DNA from: Rhizobacter sp964253025
GTDB taxonomy: Bacteria; Pseudomonadota; Gammaproteobacteria; Burkholderiales; Burkholderiaceae_C
Assembly (NCBI RefSeq): GCF_964253025.1
Contig: NZ_CAXUQC020000001.1
Coordinates: 2,170,001 to 2,234,000, forward strand
Direction: 5' to 3'
Length of the DNA: 64,000 nucleotides
In this document: positions 34,638-43,086 of the stretch, piece by piece
Numbering within the stretch: the stretch's first letter is position 1
Layout: each line of letters opens with the position of its first letter
The notes under the pieces: generated by a model
Told to the model about the DNA's origin: nothing
The model's input: the letters and a program-made list of their open reading frames with translations, nothing else
Databases searched by the model: none
Position numbers and translations under genes: made by a program

Positions 34638-35254
34638 GACGTCACCTTGGAGGTCAGTTCCGCCCACGCGGATGGCACGGTCTGCAGGCCGGTGATCTGA
34701 CGGGCCGCATCGAGAAGGTCGGCAGCGCGAAGGTGCGGCGTGCGGAGCGGTCCGCCACGCCACACGGTTTCGTTGCCCACGTCCAGCAGCACGGACCGGC
34801 AGCCGGCGCGCCGTCCTGCCTCGACGTCGTCGAGGATGTCGCCGACCATCCATGACTGCGAGAGGTCCAGGTTCAGGTTGCGGGCTGCCATCTGCAGCAG
34901 GCCCGGTGCCGGCTTGCGGCATTCGCAGGCGGGCGATCCATCCTCAGCGGGTGCATGCGGGCAGGCGTAGAAGCCATCGAGCCGCAGGCCCTCCTCCGCC
35001 AGCATGCGCTGCAGGGCCTGTTGCAGCCGAAAGAGCGCGGCGCGGTCGAAGCGCTGCAGGGCGATGCCGGGCTGATTGCTGATGATGACCAAGCGGTGCC
35101 CCGTCGCGGCCAGGAGCCGGAGGCCCTCGATGGCGTTCGGAGTGAAGCGCACCAGGTCCGGGTCGACGTTGTAGGGCACGTTCTCCACCAGCGTGCCGTC
35201 CTTGTCGATGAAGGCGGCGCGCCGGCGGCCACCGGGCAGTTCGGAAAAGCTCAT
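34634..35254 (-). CDS. GmhB-like HAD-IIIA phosphatase
   Basis: A 206-residue HAD phosphatase resembling D-glycero-beta-D-manno-heptose 1,7-bisphosphate 7-phosphatase. The DxD nucleophile motif is in FIDKDGTLVENVPYN, motif II in IISNQPGI, the zinc loop is CPHAPAEDGSPACECRKP, and motif IV is VGDILDDVEAG. With the two GT9 enzymes beside it, it probably makes an activated heptose. Start and stop overlap both neighbours by 4 bases. Confidence 0.87.
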   Translation of the reverse strand: MSFSELPGGRRRAAFIDKDGTLVENVPYNVDPDLVRFTPNAIEGLRLLAATGHRLVIISNQPGIALQRFDRAALFRLQQALQRMLAEEGLRLDGFYACPHAPAEDGSPACECRKPAPGLLQMAARNLNLDLSQSWMVGDILDDVEAGRRAGCRSVLLDVGNETVWRGGPLRTPHLRAADLLDAARQITGLQTVPSAWAELTSKVTS

Positions 35255-36561
35255 GTCGATGCAGCGGGCTGCGAGGCGGCCGCCGTCGCCATGGCTTGCG
35301 ACACGGCCCAGTCAGGCACCTGGACGCGGCGCCGCTCGCGCAGGTCCTCGTACACCTCGGCCAACTGGCGGGCAACCTCTTCCCAGGTGAACATGGAACG
35401 CGCCCGGCGAATGCCCGCGCGACCCAAGGCCGCCGCCAATGCCGGGTTCCGGTACAGCTCAAGCAGTCGAGCTGCCAGCGCCACCGGATCGTGCGGCGGT
35501 ACGAGGAAGCCGGTGACGCCGTCAGTCACCGAGTACTGGATTCCGCCCACCGCGCTGCCCACGACCGGCACACCGCAGGCCATGGCTTCCAGCGGCGTGA
35601 TGCCGAAGGGCTCGTACCAGGGCGTGGTGGCAAAGACGTTCGCGGCAGCGTAGTAACGGCGCAGCTCGCTGCGCTGGCGCTGCCCCGTGAAGGTCACCCG
35701 TGCGTTGACACCGGCCTCCCGTGCGACGGCGCGCAGCCGGCCGATTTCGGGCGTCATGGCCTCGTCAGGCTCGCGCGACTCGCCGCCCACCACCAGCACC
35801 CGCGCGGGCACGTCCGGCGGCAGGTGCGCCAGCGAGCGGATCACGTTGTCGACCCCCTTGCGCGGCACGAGACGACCAAGTTGCAGGACGATGAACTCGT
35901 TCGGATCGAGGCCGAGCTCGGCGCGAGCGCGGGCGCGGCTCATGGGGCGGAATTCCTCGCTGTCGAAACCGCACGGCACGATGCTCATGCGGCTGCCATC
36001 GGCGCCGTAGAGCCGCAACAGGTCCGACCGGTCCTGCGGGCACTCGGCGATGATGTGGTCGGCGTCGGCCGTGAGCTGGCGCTCGATCTCGGTGCGCTCC
36101 GGTGGGAAGGCATCGGCCTCGCGCTGGTGTTCGCGCCGCACGAGCCCGAGTGCATGGAACGTCATGACGTATGGCAGGCCGAGCGTCGCCTTGAGGCGGC
36201 GGGCGACCACGCCGGACATGAAGAAGTTGGCGTGCACCAGGTCGTAGGGAACGCTGTGGCGCAGAAGCTCCGTGCTGACGCGTGCGAGCGCGGGCATGTA
36301 GTCGAGCAGCCGCTCCTTCGGGACGAAGCTCGGCGGTCCGGCGTCGATCTGGATGACGCGCGCCCCGGGGCGGAGGTCCGAGACCGGCGGCACCGCCGCG
36401 TCGTCGCGTCGCGTCAGGACATCCACGTGATGACCGGCCTTGGCGAGGCAGCGGGCCACGTTCGCCACATAGATGTTCTGACCACCCGCATCGACGCCGC
36501 CGAGAGTGGCCAGGGGGGACGCATGCTCGCTGATCATTGCGATGCGCAAGGGTTCGCTCAT
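35251..36561 (-). CDS. glycosyltransferase family 1 (GT4-type)
   Basis: A 436-residue GT-B glycosyltransferase, first gene of the leftward glycan operon. A GGAG box precedes the ATG. GGVDAGGQNIYVANVARCLAKAGHHVDVLTRR is the sucrose-phosphate-synthase/MshA-like N-terminus; ILQLGRLV-type sugar-binding text reads VLQLGRLVPRKGVDNVI, and the catalytic E-x7-E segment is EPFGITPLEAMACGVPVV. It would transfer a sugar from a nucleotide donor to a glycan at the inner membrane. The acceptor is not identifiable. Confidence 0.9.
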   Translation of the reverse strand: MSEPLRIAMISEHASPLATLGGVDAGGQNIYVANVARCLAKAGHHVDVLTRRDDAAVPPVSDLRPGARVIQIDAGPPSFVPKERLLDYMPALARVSTELLRHSVPYDLVHANFFMSGVVARRLKATLGLPYVMTFHALGLVRREHQREADAFPPERTEIERQLTADADHIIAECPQDRSDLLRLYGADGSRMSIVPCGFDSEEFRPMSRARARAELGLDPNEFIVLQLGRLVPRKGVDNVIRSLAHLPPDVPARVLVVGGESREPDEAMTPEIGRLRAVAREAGVNARVTFTGQRQRSELRRYYAAANVFATTPWYEPFGITPLEAMACGVPVVGSAVGGIQYSVTDGVTGFLVPPHDPVALAARLLELYRNPALAAALGRAGIRRARSMFTWEEVARQLAEVYEDLRERRRVQVPDWAVSQAMATAAASQPAAST

Positions 36562-36596
36562 GTCGGACTCCGGTCGCTTTGGAATGCGCCGCTTCG

Positions 36597-36611
36597 GCAA
36601 ACGGCGTGCCG
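36597..36611 (-). promoter_or_regulatory. sigma-54-type promoter of the glycosyltransferase operon
   Basis: Minus strand CGGCACGCCGTTTGC followed by CGAAGCGGCGC. The -24 and -12 elements are near perfect with exact spacing. The predicted start is near 36585, 24 bases before the ATG. Confidence 0.78.
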
Positions 36612-36634
36612 CTGCTGAACGGCCATGCGCCTTG

Positions 36635-36649
36635 CGGAACGCCAATTGC
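36635..36649 (+). promoter_or_regulatory. sigma-54-type promoter of the 36715 gene
   Basis: CGGAACGCCAATTGC followed by CCGAATG; exact spacing and TTGCC at -12. It lies 23 bases from the oppositely directed promoter at 36597-36611. The predicted start is near 36661. Confidence 0.68.
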
Positions 36650-36714
36650 CCGAATGAGGTGCGAGGGCGAACCTGCCTTCGCGGGACCGCATCAGAAAGG
36701 ACAGGAGGGATGCG

Positions 36715-37362
36715 ATGAATACAGGAGATTCCAAACCGCGCGCTGGTTCAGGCGCGGGCCAGACGCAGCCCGTGACGCGACCGGCCGCAGCCGGGAGCCA
36801 TCAAGTCGGCACTGGAGCCCAGCAGGGCGATGGAGGCAGGGACGGCGAGACGACGGACAGCCGTCCGATGCAGGCATTCAGCGCCTCGTCTTCCCGCCAG
36901 CAGGGCGATGCGGACGTTCAGCGCAGGCAGCGGCCCGGCGGGCCCCTGAGCGGCAGGCTGGGCGACTCGCCCGACCAGGCGGGCTCGATGTCCGCCGGAG
37001 GCCGGGTGCGCCCCGACCTGGCGGCAGGTGCCAATGCCGGCGCGCAAGGCAACGAGTACGGTCGCTACAGCGGCGGCTATGGTGCCCGGACTCCTTTAGG
37101 CGAGGACGCTTGGCGAGCCGGCCGCTCGCCGCACGAAGTGTCCTGGACGGGCCGGCCGGAGCCGGGCCGCCCCTTCGACCCCGAGTACCACCGCTGGCGC
37201 GCCGAGCAGGTGCGCCGCATGGACATGGACTACGAGACGTGGCGGCAGGAGCGGTACGACAAGTTCTGCGAGGAGTTCGACCGCTGGCGCGCCGGGCGCG
37301 CCGCGGCGACCCTCCCGGTCGCTGGCACCGGTCTGTCGCGGCGCGACGGATCGGGCAACTGA
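36715..37362 (+). CDS. hypothetical disordered protein
   Basis: A 215-residue protein I do not recognise. A GGAGG box about 10 bases upstream selects the ATG at 36715; an ATG 5 bases earlier is out of frame and stops at once. Residues 1-150 are glycine/alanine/glutamine-rich and probably disordered. Residues 150-195 are aromatic and charged with a repeating pattern (YHRWRAEQVRRMD, YETWRQERYDKFCEEFDRWRAGR), likely one amphipathic helix. No signal peptide. Its sigma-54-type promoter and location beside the catalase suggest a general stress role. Confidence 0.72.
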   Translation: MNTGDSKPRAGSGAGQTQPVTRPAAAGSHQVGTGAQQGDGGRDGETTDSRPMQAFSASSSRQQGDADVQRRQRPGGPLSGRLGDSPDQAGSMSAGGRVRPDLAAGANAGAQGNEYGRYSGGYGARTPLGEDAWRAGRSPHEVSWTGRPEPGRPFDPEYHRWRAEQVRRMDMDYETWRQERYDKFCEEFDRWRAGRAAATLPVAGTGLSRRDGSGN

Positions 37363-37368
37363 CGGGCA

Positions 37369-37396
37369 CCGCGCTCATCCACCGGGATGAGCGCGG
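37369..37396. terminator. bidirectional hairpin between 36715 gene and katE
   Basis: Arms CCGCGCTCATCC and GGATGAGCGCGG pair perfectly over 12 bases with a 4-base loop, in the 45-base gap between convergent stops. No T tract, but the stem is strong. Confidence 0.65.
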
Positions 37397-37407
37397 CGTT
37401 ACCGCAC

Positions 37408-39915
37408 TCAGACCAGGGGCGGGTCCAGCTCCCGTGCAAACGAGCGATGGGCACCCAGCGCGGTGATGAACGCCGTCACGGCCTCCGGGTCGGCCCGCAG
37501 GGCGGCATCACCGGCCTTGGAAGCGGCGAGGAACAGACCCGGATCGGCGCCGCCGTCGGGCAGCGCCGGCGGCACGCCTGCGGCTTCGAAGAGGGCCGTC
37601 GCATCACCGAGCGCCAGGATGGGTTTGCAGTGCCGATACTGGTCCTTGATGAACTCGACCGCCTGTCCCACCAGGGCAAGACGACGGAGCGCGTCCGTGC
37701 CATCGGGCAGCACGACGGCATCCCACAACGCGGCGGGGGCGGCCTCCAGCGACACCTCTGCGTGCAGCGTTTCGCCGTTGGAGGCTTCCACTCGACCCAA
37801 CCTCACGCCCACGTAGCGCGGCACCGCGCCGGCGGTCACCAGGGCATCGTGGGCCGCGCGCAGACTCGCACCATCCGCACCCGGGGCCACCAGCAGCGCC
37901 ACCCGACGCCCGGCTGGGCTGCCGTCACCCGGACGGGACATGAGGGACAGCGCCGGAGACGCCTTCACCTCCGACTCGGGAATCACATCCAGCGCGCGTG
38001 GTTGCGCTGGCGGCACGGCGATGCCAAGACCGGTCGCCACGCCCTCGGCCAGCACCGGGTCCACGTTGGCGAGGACCGAGATCACGCGCTCACGAACCGC
38101 CTCGGTCTGGACCCGTGTCAGCTCGAACCGGAAGGCCGCGACGATGTGGTTCTGCTCCACCGGGGTCTGGCTGCGCCAGAACAGGCGCGCCTGCGAATAG
38201 TGGTCAGCGAACTTCTCGGGCTTGCCCCGCACCTTGTCCTCGATCACCGGCTCGGGAAAGGACACGAAGCCCATGCGACCGGCCTGGAACGGACACCCCC
38301 CGGCCAGCGAGTTCGGCTCGTACGACACGCGGCCGCGGTGGATCGCCTGGCGGTGCATCCCGTCGCGCTGGTTGTTGTGCACCTGGGCCACGGGTGCATT
38401 GATCGGGATCTCGTGGAAGTTCGGCCCGCCCAGCCGGGTCAGCTGGGTATCGATGTACGAATGGATGCGCCCCTGCAGCAGCGGGTCGTTGGTGAAGTCG
38501 ATGCCCGGGATGACGTGGGCCGTGCAGAAAGCCACCTGTTCGGTCTCGGCGAAGAAGTTGTCCGGGTTCCGGTTGAGCACCATGCGCCCGACAATGCGGA
38601 TGGGCACGAGTTCTTCCGGCACGATCTTGGTCGCATCGAGCACGTCGAAGCTGAAGCCATCGGCCTGCACCTCGCTGAAGATCTGGACGCCGAGTTCGTA
38701 GGTAGGGAAGGCGCCGGCCTCGATGGATTCCCACAGGTCGCGGCGGTGGAAGTCCGGGTCGGCCCCGGAAATCTTCACGGCCTCGTCCCAGACCAGGGAG
38801 TGCGTGCCTGCCACCGGGCTCCAGTGGAACTTCACGAACACCGCTTCGCCGGCGTCATTGATCAGGCGAAAGGTGTGAACGCCAAAACCCTGCATCGTGC
38901 GATAGCTGCGCGGGATGGCGCGGTCCGACATGACCCACAGCAGCATGTGGGCCGACTCGGGCATGAGCGACACGAAGTCCCAGAAGGTGTCGTGCGCGCT
39001 GGACGCCTGGGGCATCGCATGGTGCGGCTCCGGCTTGACGGCATGGACGAGGTCGGGAAACTTCATGGCGTCCTGGATGAAGAACACCGGCATGTTGTTG
39101 CCGACCAGGTCCCAGTTGCCCTGCTCCGTATAGAACTTGACGGCGAACCCGCGCACGTCGCGCACGGTGTCGGCCGAGCCGCGTTCACCGGCCACGGTGG
39201 AGAACCGGGTGAACACCGGCGTGCGCTTGCCCACCGCGGAGAACGGCACCGCCTTCGTGAACTCGGTCAGCGCTTCAGTGCATTCGAAGTAGCCGTGCGC
39301 GGCCGAACCGCGGGCGTGCACGACGCGCTCGGGAATCCGTTCGTGGTCGAAGTGGGTCAGCTTCTCGCGCAGGATGAAGTCTTCCAGGGCCGTGGGCCCG
39401 CGGAGCCCGGCCTTCAGCGAGTTCTGGTTGTCCGCGACCGGCACGCCCTGGTTGGTGGTGAGCGCGCGCCCGCCGGAGTCCACGCGGACGCGCTGCAGTG
39501 GTTCGTTGTTCGGGTTGTATCCCGCACGGGCCGGCCCCTGGCCGAGCTTGTCGGAGGGCGTGTCCTCGGTGATCGTGCTCGCGGTGTCCTGAGGATCCTG
39601 GGGTGCCACGGGCTGCCCGGCTTCCGGCGCATGGCCGTTGGCCAAGCCATGCTCGGCGGCCTTCAGCGGGTTGTGCGGCATCGCCTCGGCCAGCGTTTCG
39701 GTGCCCGCCACCTTGGTCCCGAGGGCTTGCTGGGCCGGCGTGGGCAGGGTGGCCGCGCCGTCCGCCGTCATGCGCGAGGTCGACGGGCCGGACATCGTGC
39801 TCATCACGGAGCCCACGGCCTGGTCGGGCTGCGATGTGTCCGGTGGCACCTGGCTGCCCGCAGGCGGGGGAACGGGCGTTGCGGCGGCAGGCGTGGGAAT
39901 CTTGCGAGTGGGCAT
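37408..39915 (-). CDS. katE: large-subunit catalase (HPII type)
   Basis: An 835-residue clade 2 catalase degrading hydrogen peroxide. An AAGGA box supports the ATG. Residues 1-120 are a disordered extension; the core has distal His200 in RVVHARGSAAHGYF, Asn273, and proximal Tyr487; residues from about 680 form the DJ-1/PfpI-like domain of HPII enzymes. The proximal segment reads RIHSYIDTQ, where most catalases have R-x-F-S-Y, so Phe is replaced by His485. A sigma-54-type promoter, back to back with that of the decarboxylase gene, precedes it. Confidence 0.93.
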   Translation of the reverse strand: MPTRKIPTPAAATPVPPPAGSQVPPDTSQPDQAVGSVMSTMSGPSTSRMTADGAATLPTPAQQALGTKVAGTETLAEAMPHNPLKAAEHGLANGHAPEAGQPVAPQDPQDTASTITEDTPSDKLGQGPARAGYNPNNEPLQRVRVDSGGRALTTNQGVPVADNQNSLKAGLRGPTALEDFILREKLTHFDHERIPERVVHARGSAAHGYFECTEALTEFTKAVPFSAVGKRTPVFTRFSTVAGERGSADTVRDVRGFAVKFYTEQGNWDLVGNNMPVFFIQDAMKFPDLVHAVKPEPHHAMPQASSAHDTFWDFVSLMPESAHMLLWVMSDRAIPRSYRTMQGFGVHTFRLINDAGEAVFVKFHWSPVAGTHSLVWDEAVKISGADPDFHRRDLWESIEAGAFPTYELGVQIFSEVQADGFSFDVLDATKIVPEELVPIRIVGRMVLNRNPDNFFAETEQVAFCTAHVIPGIDFTNDPLLQGRIHSYIDTQLTRLGGPNFHEIPINAPVAQVHNNQRDGMHRQAIHRGRVSYEPNSLAGGCPFQAGRMGFVSFPEPVIEDKVRGKPEKFADHYSQARLFWRSQTPVEQNHIVAAFRFELTRVQTEAVRERVISVLANVDPVLAEGVATGLGIAVPPAQPRALDVIPESEVKASPALSLMSRPGDGSPAGRRVALLVAPGADGASLRAAHDALVTAGAVPRYVGVRLGRVEASNGETLHAEVSLEAAPAALWDAVVLPDGTDALRRLALVGQAVEFIKDQYRHCKPILALGDATALFEAAGVPPALPDGGADPGLFLAASKAGDAALRADPEAVTAFITALGAHRSFARELDPPLV

Positions 39916-39970
39916 GAGGAGTCCTTGGTATGAGAGAGGAAGCGCAGCAGCGCTTTCTGACCGCCGCAAG

Positions 39971-39985
39971 GCAACCCGCGTGCCC
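39971..39985 (-). promoter_or_regulatory. sigma-54-type promoter of katE
   Basis: Minus strand GGGCACGCGGGTTGC followed by CTTGCGG; exact spacing and near-consensus elements. The predicted start is near 39959, 44 bases before the ATG. Confidence 0.7.
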
Positions 39986-39996
39986 GACCGGCAGCT

Positions 39997-40011
39997 CGGC
40001 ACGTGGATTGC
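39997..40011 (+). promoter_or_regulatory. sigma-54-type promoter of the decarboxylase gene
   Basis: CGGCACGTGGATTGC followed by CAATTCGGCGC; exact spacing. The predicted start is near 40023, 38 bases before the ATG. Only 11 bases separate its -24 element from that of the katE promoter. Confidence 0.77.
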
Positions 40012-40060
40012 CAATTCGGCGCACACACGGCGGCGGTTCGCCCGTGCCGAAAGGATTCCC

Positions 40061-41026
40061 ATGAGTGAGACCATCCTCGTCCCCGGCGGCGCCGGGTTCC
40101 TCGGAAGCCATCTGTGCGATCGCCTCGTCGCGGCCGGACACGAGGTCATCGCCCTGGACGACTTCTCTTCCGGCGAGCGCGCCCACGTGGCCCAGCTCGC
40201 TGATGCCCGACGGTTCCGGCTGCTCCGCCACGACATCACCCAGCCGCTGCCCCGCGAGGCCGTGGCGGCGACCCAGATCTACAACCTCGCCTGCCCGGCC
40301 AGCCCGCCGCACTACCAGGCTCGGCCCGTGCAGACCACGCTCACGAGCGTGCTGGGACTGTGGCATCTGCTCGAACTCAGCCGCCAGTCCGGCGCCCGGG
40401 TCTTTCAGGCCTCCACCAGCGAGGTCTATGGCGACCCGCAGGTGCATCCGCAGACGGAGGACTACGTCGGCCATGTGAATCCGATCGGCCCGCGCTCCTG
40501 CTATGACGAGGGCAAGCGTTGCGGCGAGGCGATGTGCTTCGCATACCACCGCCAGTACGCCGTGCCGATCCGGGTGGCAAGAATCTTCAACAGCTACGGG
40601 CCGCGACTTCGGCCGGGGGACGGTCGCGTGGTGAGCAACTTCATCGTCCAGGCCCTCACCGGCCAGGCCCTGACCGTGTACGGCCACGGTGAACAGACCC
40701 GAAGCTTCTGCTACGTCGACGACACGGTCGAGGGCCTGATTCGGCTGATGAACGGCCCGAGCGAGGGACCGCTCAACATCGGCAACCCGGTGGAGCACAC
40801 CGTGCTCGAGCTGGCCGAGAGGGTCGTGCGGCTCACGGGGAGCCGCTCCGCCATCGAGTGCCGTCCACTGCCGCAGGACGATCCACAGCGCCGCCGCCCC
40901 GACATCTCCCGCACCGAGGCGGTTCTGGGGTGGCGCCCCAAGGTGAGTCTTGAAGACGGGCTGCGCGAGACCATTGCGCACTTCCGGCACGAGCTGGGCG
41001 TTGCGCGAACATTCGCCGTTGCCTGA
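40061..41026 (+). CDS. UDP-glucuronate decarboxylase (extended SDR)
   Basis: A 321-residue enzyme converting UDP-glucuronate to UDP-xylose. NAD-binding GGAGFLGSHLCDRL (9-22), catalytic Tyr-x3-Lys in SCYDEGKRCGEAM, NLACPASPPHYQ and ARIFNSYGPRLRPGDGRVVSNFI are characteristic of the UXS group. An AAAGGA box precedes the ATG. It uses the product of ugd at 30997. UDP-4-keto-pentose formation is a possible alternative. Confidence 0.9.
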   Translation: MSETILVPGGAGFLGSHLCDRLVAAGHEVIALDDFSSGERAHVAQLADARRFRLLRHDITQPLPREAVAATQIYNLACPASPPHYQARPVQTTLTSVLGLWHLLELSRQSGARVFQASTSEVYGDPQVHPQTEDYVGHVNPIGPRSCYDEGKRCGEAMCFAYHRQYAVPIRVARIFNSYGPRLRPGDGRVVSNFIVQALTGQALTVYGHGEQTRSFCYVDDTVEGLIRLMNGPSEGPLNIGNPVEHTVLELAERVVRLTGSRSAIECRPLPQDDPQRRRPDISRTEAVLGWRPKVSLEDGLRETIAHFRHELGVARTFAVA

Positions 41027-41064
41027 GCCGGTCACCGAAAGCCTTGCTCCGCCTGAACGGCACC

Positions 41065-41104
41065 GTCCGGCGCGGCGCTTGGCGGGCACGGCGCCGCGCC
41101 GGAC
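41065..41104. terminator. strong hairpin after the decarboxylase gene
   Basis: Arms GTCCGGCGCGGCGC and GCGCCGCGCCGGAC pair over 14 bases with a 12-base loop between convergent genes. A bidirectional terminator is likely although no T tract follows. Confidence 0.6.
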
Positions 41105-41107
41105 ACA

Positions 41108-41125
41108 GCGGGTCGACAGACCCGC
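41108..41125. terminator. second hairpin before the convergent stop at 41129
   Basis: GCGGGTC-GACA-GACCCGC, a 7-base stem with tetraloop, three bases beyond the leftward operon's last stop codon. Confidence 0.45.
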
Positions 41126-41128
41126 CCG

Positions 41129-42091
41129 TCAGGCTGCGATGTCGTTCAGCACGCGGCACCAGTCCGCCACGAAGCGGTCAATGTGAAAGCGTTCAAGCGC
41201 GGTGCGTCGGCCGGCCTCGCCGAGGCGCCGCGCTTCGTCCGGGTCTCGCAAGAGACGTTGCATGCCTTCGACAAGCCGGTCGACCCGGGTGTCGATCAGG
41301 CCATTCTCCCCGTCGCGCAGTACAGTGACAAGCTCCGTGGTGGCCAGGCCGACGACAGGCGTTCCCACCATCATGGCCTCGATGACCGCGAGGCCGAGGC
41401 TGGTGTAGCGGATCGGATTGAAGAAGAACCGGTGTCCCGCCACGCGCTCAGGCAGCAAGTGGTTGGGAACCTCTCCTTCTCCGCCGCACCGCTCACTGCC
41501 CATGCCCACGAGACTGAGGGGCACTTCGGCGGCAACCCGCTGGAACACGTCCAGTCCGAGTCGACGGCCCCGTCGGTCGAGGTTGTTCACCACCACGATG
41601 CCGCTCGGGGTGTCGCCGCGGTAGCTGGCCTGCGCCAACGGCTTGACGCCATGCTCGACGACCCGCGTCGGGCTGCTGCGGTTGTCCCACATCAACGCGT
41701 TGAACGCGGTGACGTGCACGAGCATCACGCTCGCGTCGTCCACCCAATGCGCCGTGTTGGTCGGATGCTCCTGTGGCGGGTCGTGTTCGAGGTAGATCCG
41801 CGGCAGGCGGCGCTGCGTTTCACTCAACCACCGGTGCTGGTCCACCTCCCAGGCGTCTCGCGACTGGAAGAGCACGACGTCGAAGGGCATTTCCTTCAAC
41901 TGATCGACCGGTGCCTCGAACACATTGGGCCCCCACGGCAGCGTGCCGCTGCGACCGGTGTGATGCGGGGTTCGCTCCGCGTCGGTGACGAGATAGAAGT
42001 CGTGCGGAACCTGGGTCAGGTAGTACAGGTAGTTGCCGTGCACATGCCACGTGAGGATGCGCAGACGGCGCGATGGCAGGCGCGCGCTCAC
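41129..42091 (-). CDS. glycosyltransferase (GT-B, family 1-like)
   Basis: A 320-residue protein. The GTG at 42091 overlaps the upstream stop as GTGA; family similarity starts at RLRILTWHVHGNYLYYLTQVPHDFYLVT. A donor-binding C-terminal domain has GIVVVNNLDRRGRRLGLDVF, FFFNPIRYTSLGLAVIEAMMVGTPVVGLATTEL and a glutamate in the expected place. It is shorter than usual GT4 enzymes. Last gene of the leftward glycan operon starting at 45989. Confidence 0.85.
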   Translation of the reverse strand: MSARLPSRRLRILTWHVHGNYLYYLTQVPHDFYLVTDAERTPHHTGRSGTLPWGPNVFEAPVDQLKEMPFDVVLFQSRDAWEVDQHRWLSETQRRLPRIYLEHDPPQEHPTNTAHWVDDASVMLVHVTAFNALMWDNRSSPTRVVEHGVKPLAQASYRGDTPSGIVVVNNLDRRGRRLGLDVFQRVAAEVPLSLVGMGSERCGGEGEVPNHLLPERVAGHRFFFNPIRYTSLGLAVIEAMMVGTPVVGLATTELVTVLRDGENGLIDTRVDRLVEGMQRLLRDPDEARRLGEAGRRTALERFHIDRFVADWCRVLNDIAA

Positions 42092-43086
42092 AGGAACAGC
42101 ACCCTGAATCGCAGCGCACCGCGAACACGCCAGTACACCGACAGGAAGGGAATGAGGGCAGAGGTCACGAGCATCTCCAACACATGGGCAGGGGTGTGCG
42201 CGGTCCCCCGCAAGCGGCGCCAGGCCAGCCGCAGCACCAGTGCACAGGCGATTGCGGCACACGCCGCAGCGGCCGTGCCCGAGCCCATCAGGCCGAGCAA
42301 CGGCACCGCCAGTGCAAGTGCGACGATCAGGTAGTAGTCCCAGGGCGGAACCGGGCGAATCCGCTCACGGTAGAGCTTGGGGTGCTTCTTGTAGAGCAAG
42401 GCGTCAAAGAACGTGTTGCGCTGCTGCCGAAGACACACGCCCCATGCTTCCGGTCGCACGGGATGCTGGACGATGGCGTTGTGCGCACGCCCGACCGGAC
42501 CCGCCTCGCGCATCAGGCGGAACTGCAGGTCCGAATCCTCCCGCCATGCGCGAAGGAAACGCTCGTCGAAGCCGTCGATCAGGCGCAGCGCCTCCGTTCG
42601 GACGAAGGCATTGGCCGTGACGAACTCGGCCGTGGCAAGGCCCTGCGTCATGCGTTCGTGATCCGTCGGGGGAACGGTCAGCGGTGGGACCTGCACCTGG
42701 CCGCAGGCCGCGGACCACTCCGGCGAGCGATCCATCGCTGCCGCCCCGGCCGCGAGCCACATCGGGTCGGGGATGGTGTCGTCGTCCGTGAAGGCGATGA
42801 GCGGGGCAACGGCCGCACGCCAACCGGCGTTGCGTGCCACGGCCGGACCGCGGCCCGACTCGGGTCGCAGGTAGCGCAAGGTCACCCAGGCCGGCACCTC
42901 GGGTCGAAGCGAGTCGACCGCCTGGCGGGTGGCATCGTCGTGTCCGTCGTCCACGACGATGACCTCGAACGGCCCGGCGTCGAACATCTGGGACAGCACC
43001 GCCCTGAGGCAACGCAGCAGCAGCGGTGGTCGACGGTAGGTCGGGATGACCACGGAAACCAGCGGGGCCCGCACCTGCGAGGTCAT
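42088..43086 (-). CDS. glycosyltransferase family 2 with membrane tail
   Basis: A 332-residue GT-A enzyme. VSVVIPTYRRPPLLLRCLRAVLSQ, VIVVDDGHDD, AFTDDDTIPDPMWL (the DxD metal site) and FDERFLRAWREDSDLQFRLM are classical. Two hydrophobic segments near residues 255-295 anchor it to the inner membrane. ATGA overlaps join it to the carbamoyltransferase upstream and the GT downstream. Confidence 0.9.
   Translation of the reverse strand: MTSQVRAPLVSVVIPTYRRPPLLLRCLRAVLSQMFDAGPFEVIVVDDGHDDATRQAVDSLRPEVPAWVTLRYLRPESGRGPAVARNAGWRAAVAPLIAFTDDDTIPDPMWLAAGAAAMDRSPEWSAACGQVQVPPLTVPPTDHERMTQGLATAEFVTANAFVRTEALRLIDGFDERFLRAWREDSDLQFRLMREAGPVGRAHNAIVQHPVRPEAWGVCLRQQRNTFFDALLYKKHPKLYRERIRPVPPWDYYLIVALALAVPLLGLMGSGTAAAACAAIACALVLRLAWRRLRGTAHTPAHVLEMLVTSALIPFLSVYWRVRGALRFRVLFL

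Noticed and set aside
36609..36617. CCGCTGCTG copy beside the 36597 promoter
   Set aside because: It overlaps the -24 element and may simply be chance in GC-rich DNA.
39941..39954. AGCGCAGCAGCGCT as another copy of the sulfur-cluster activator site
   Set aside because: It resembles the 11-mer but lies in the glycan/stress region with the other promoter class, and such GC-rich strings are common; not enough support.
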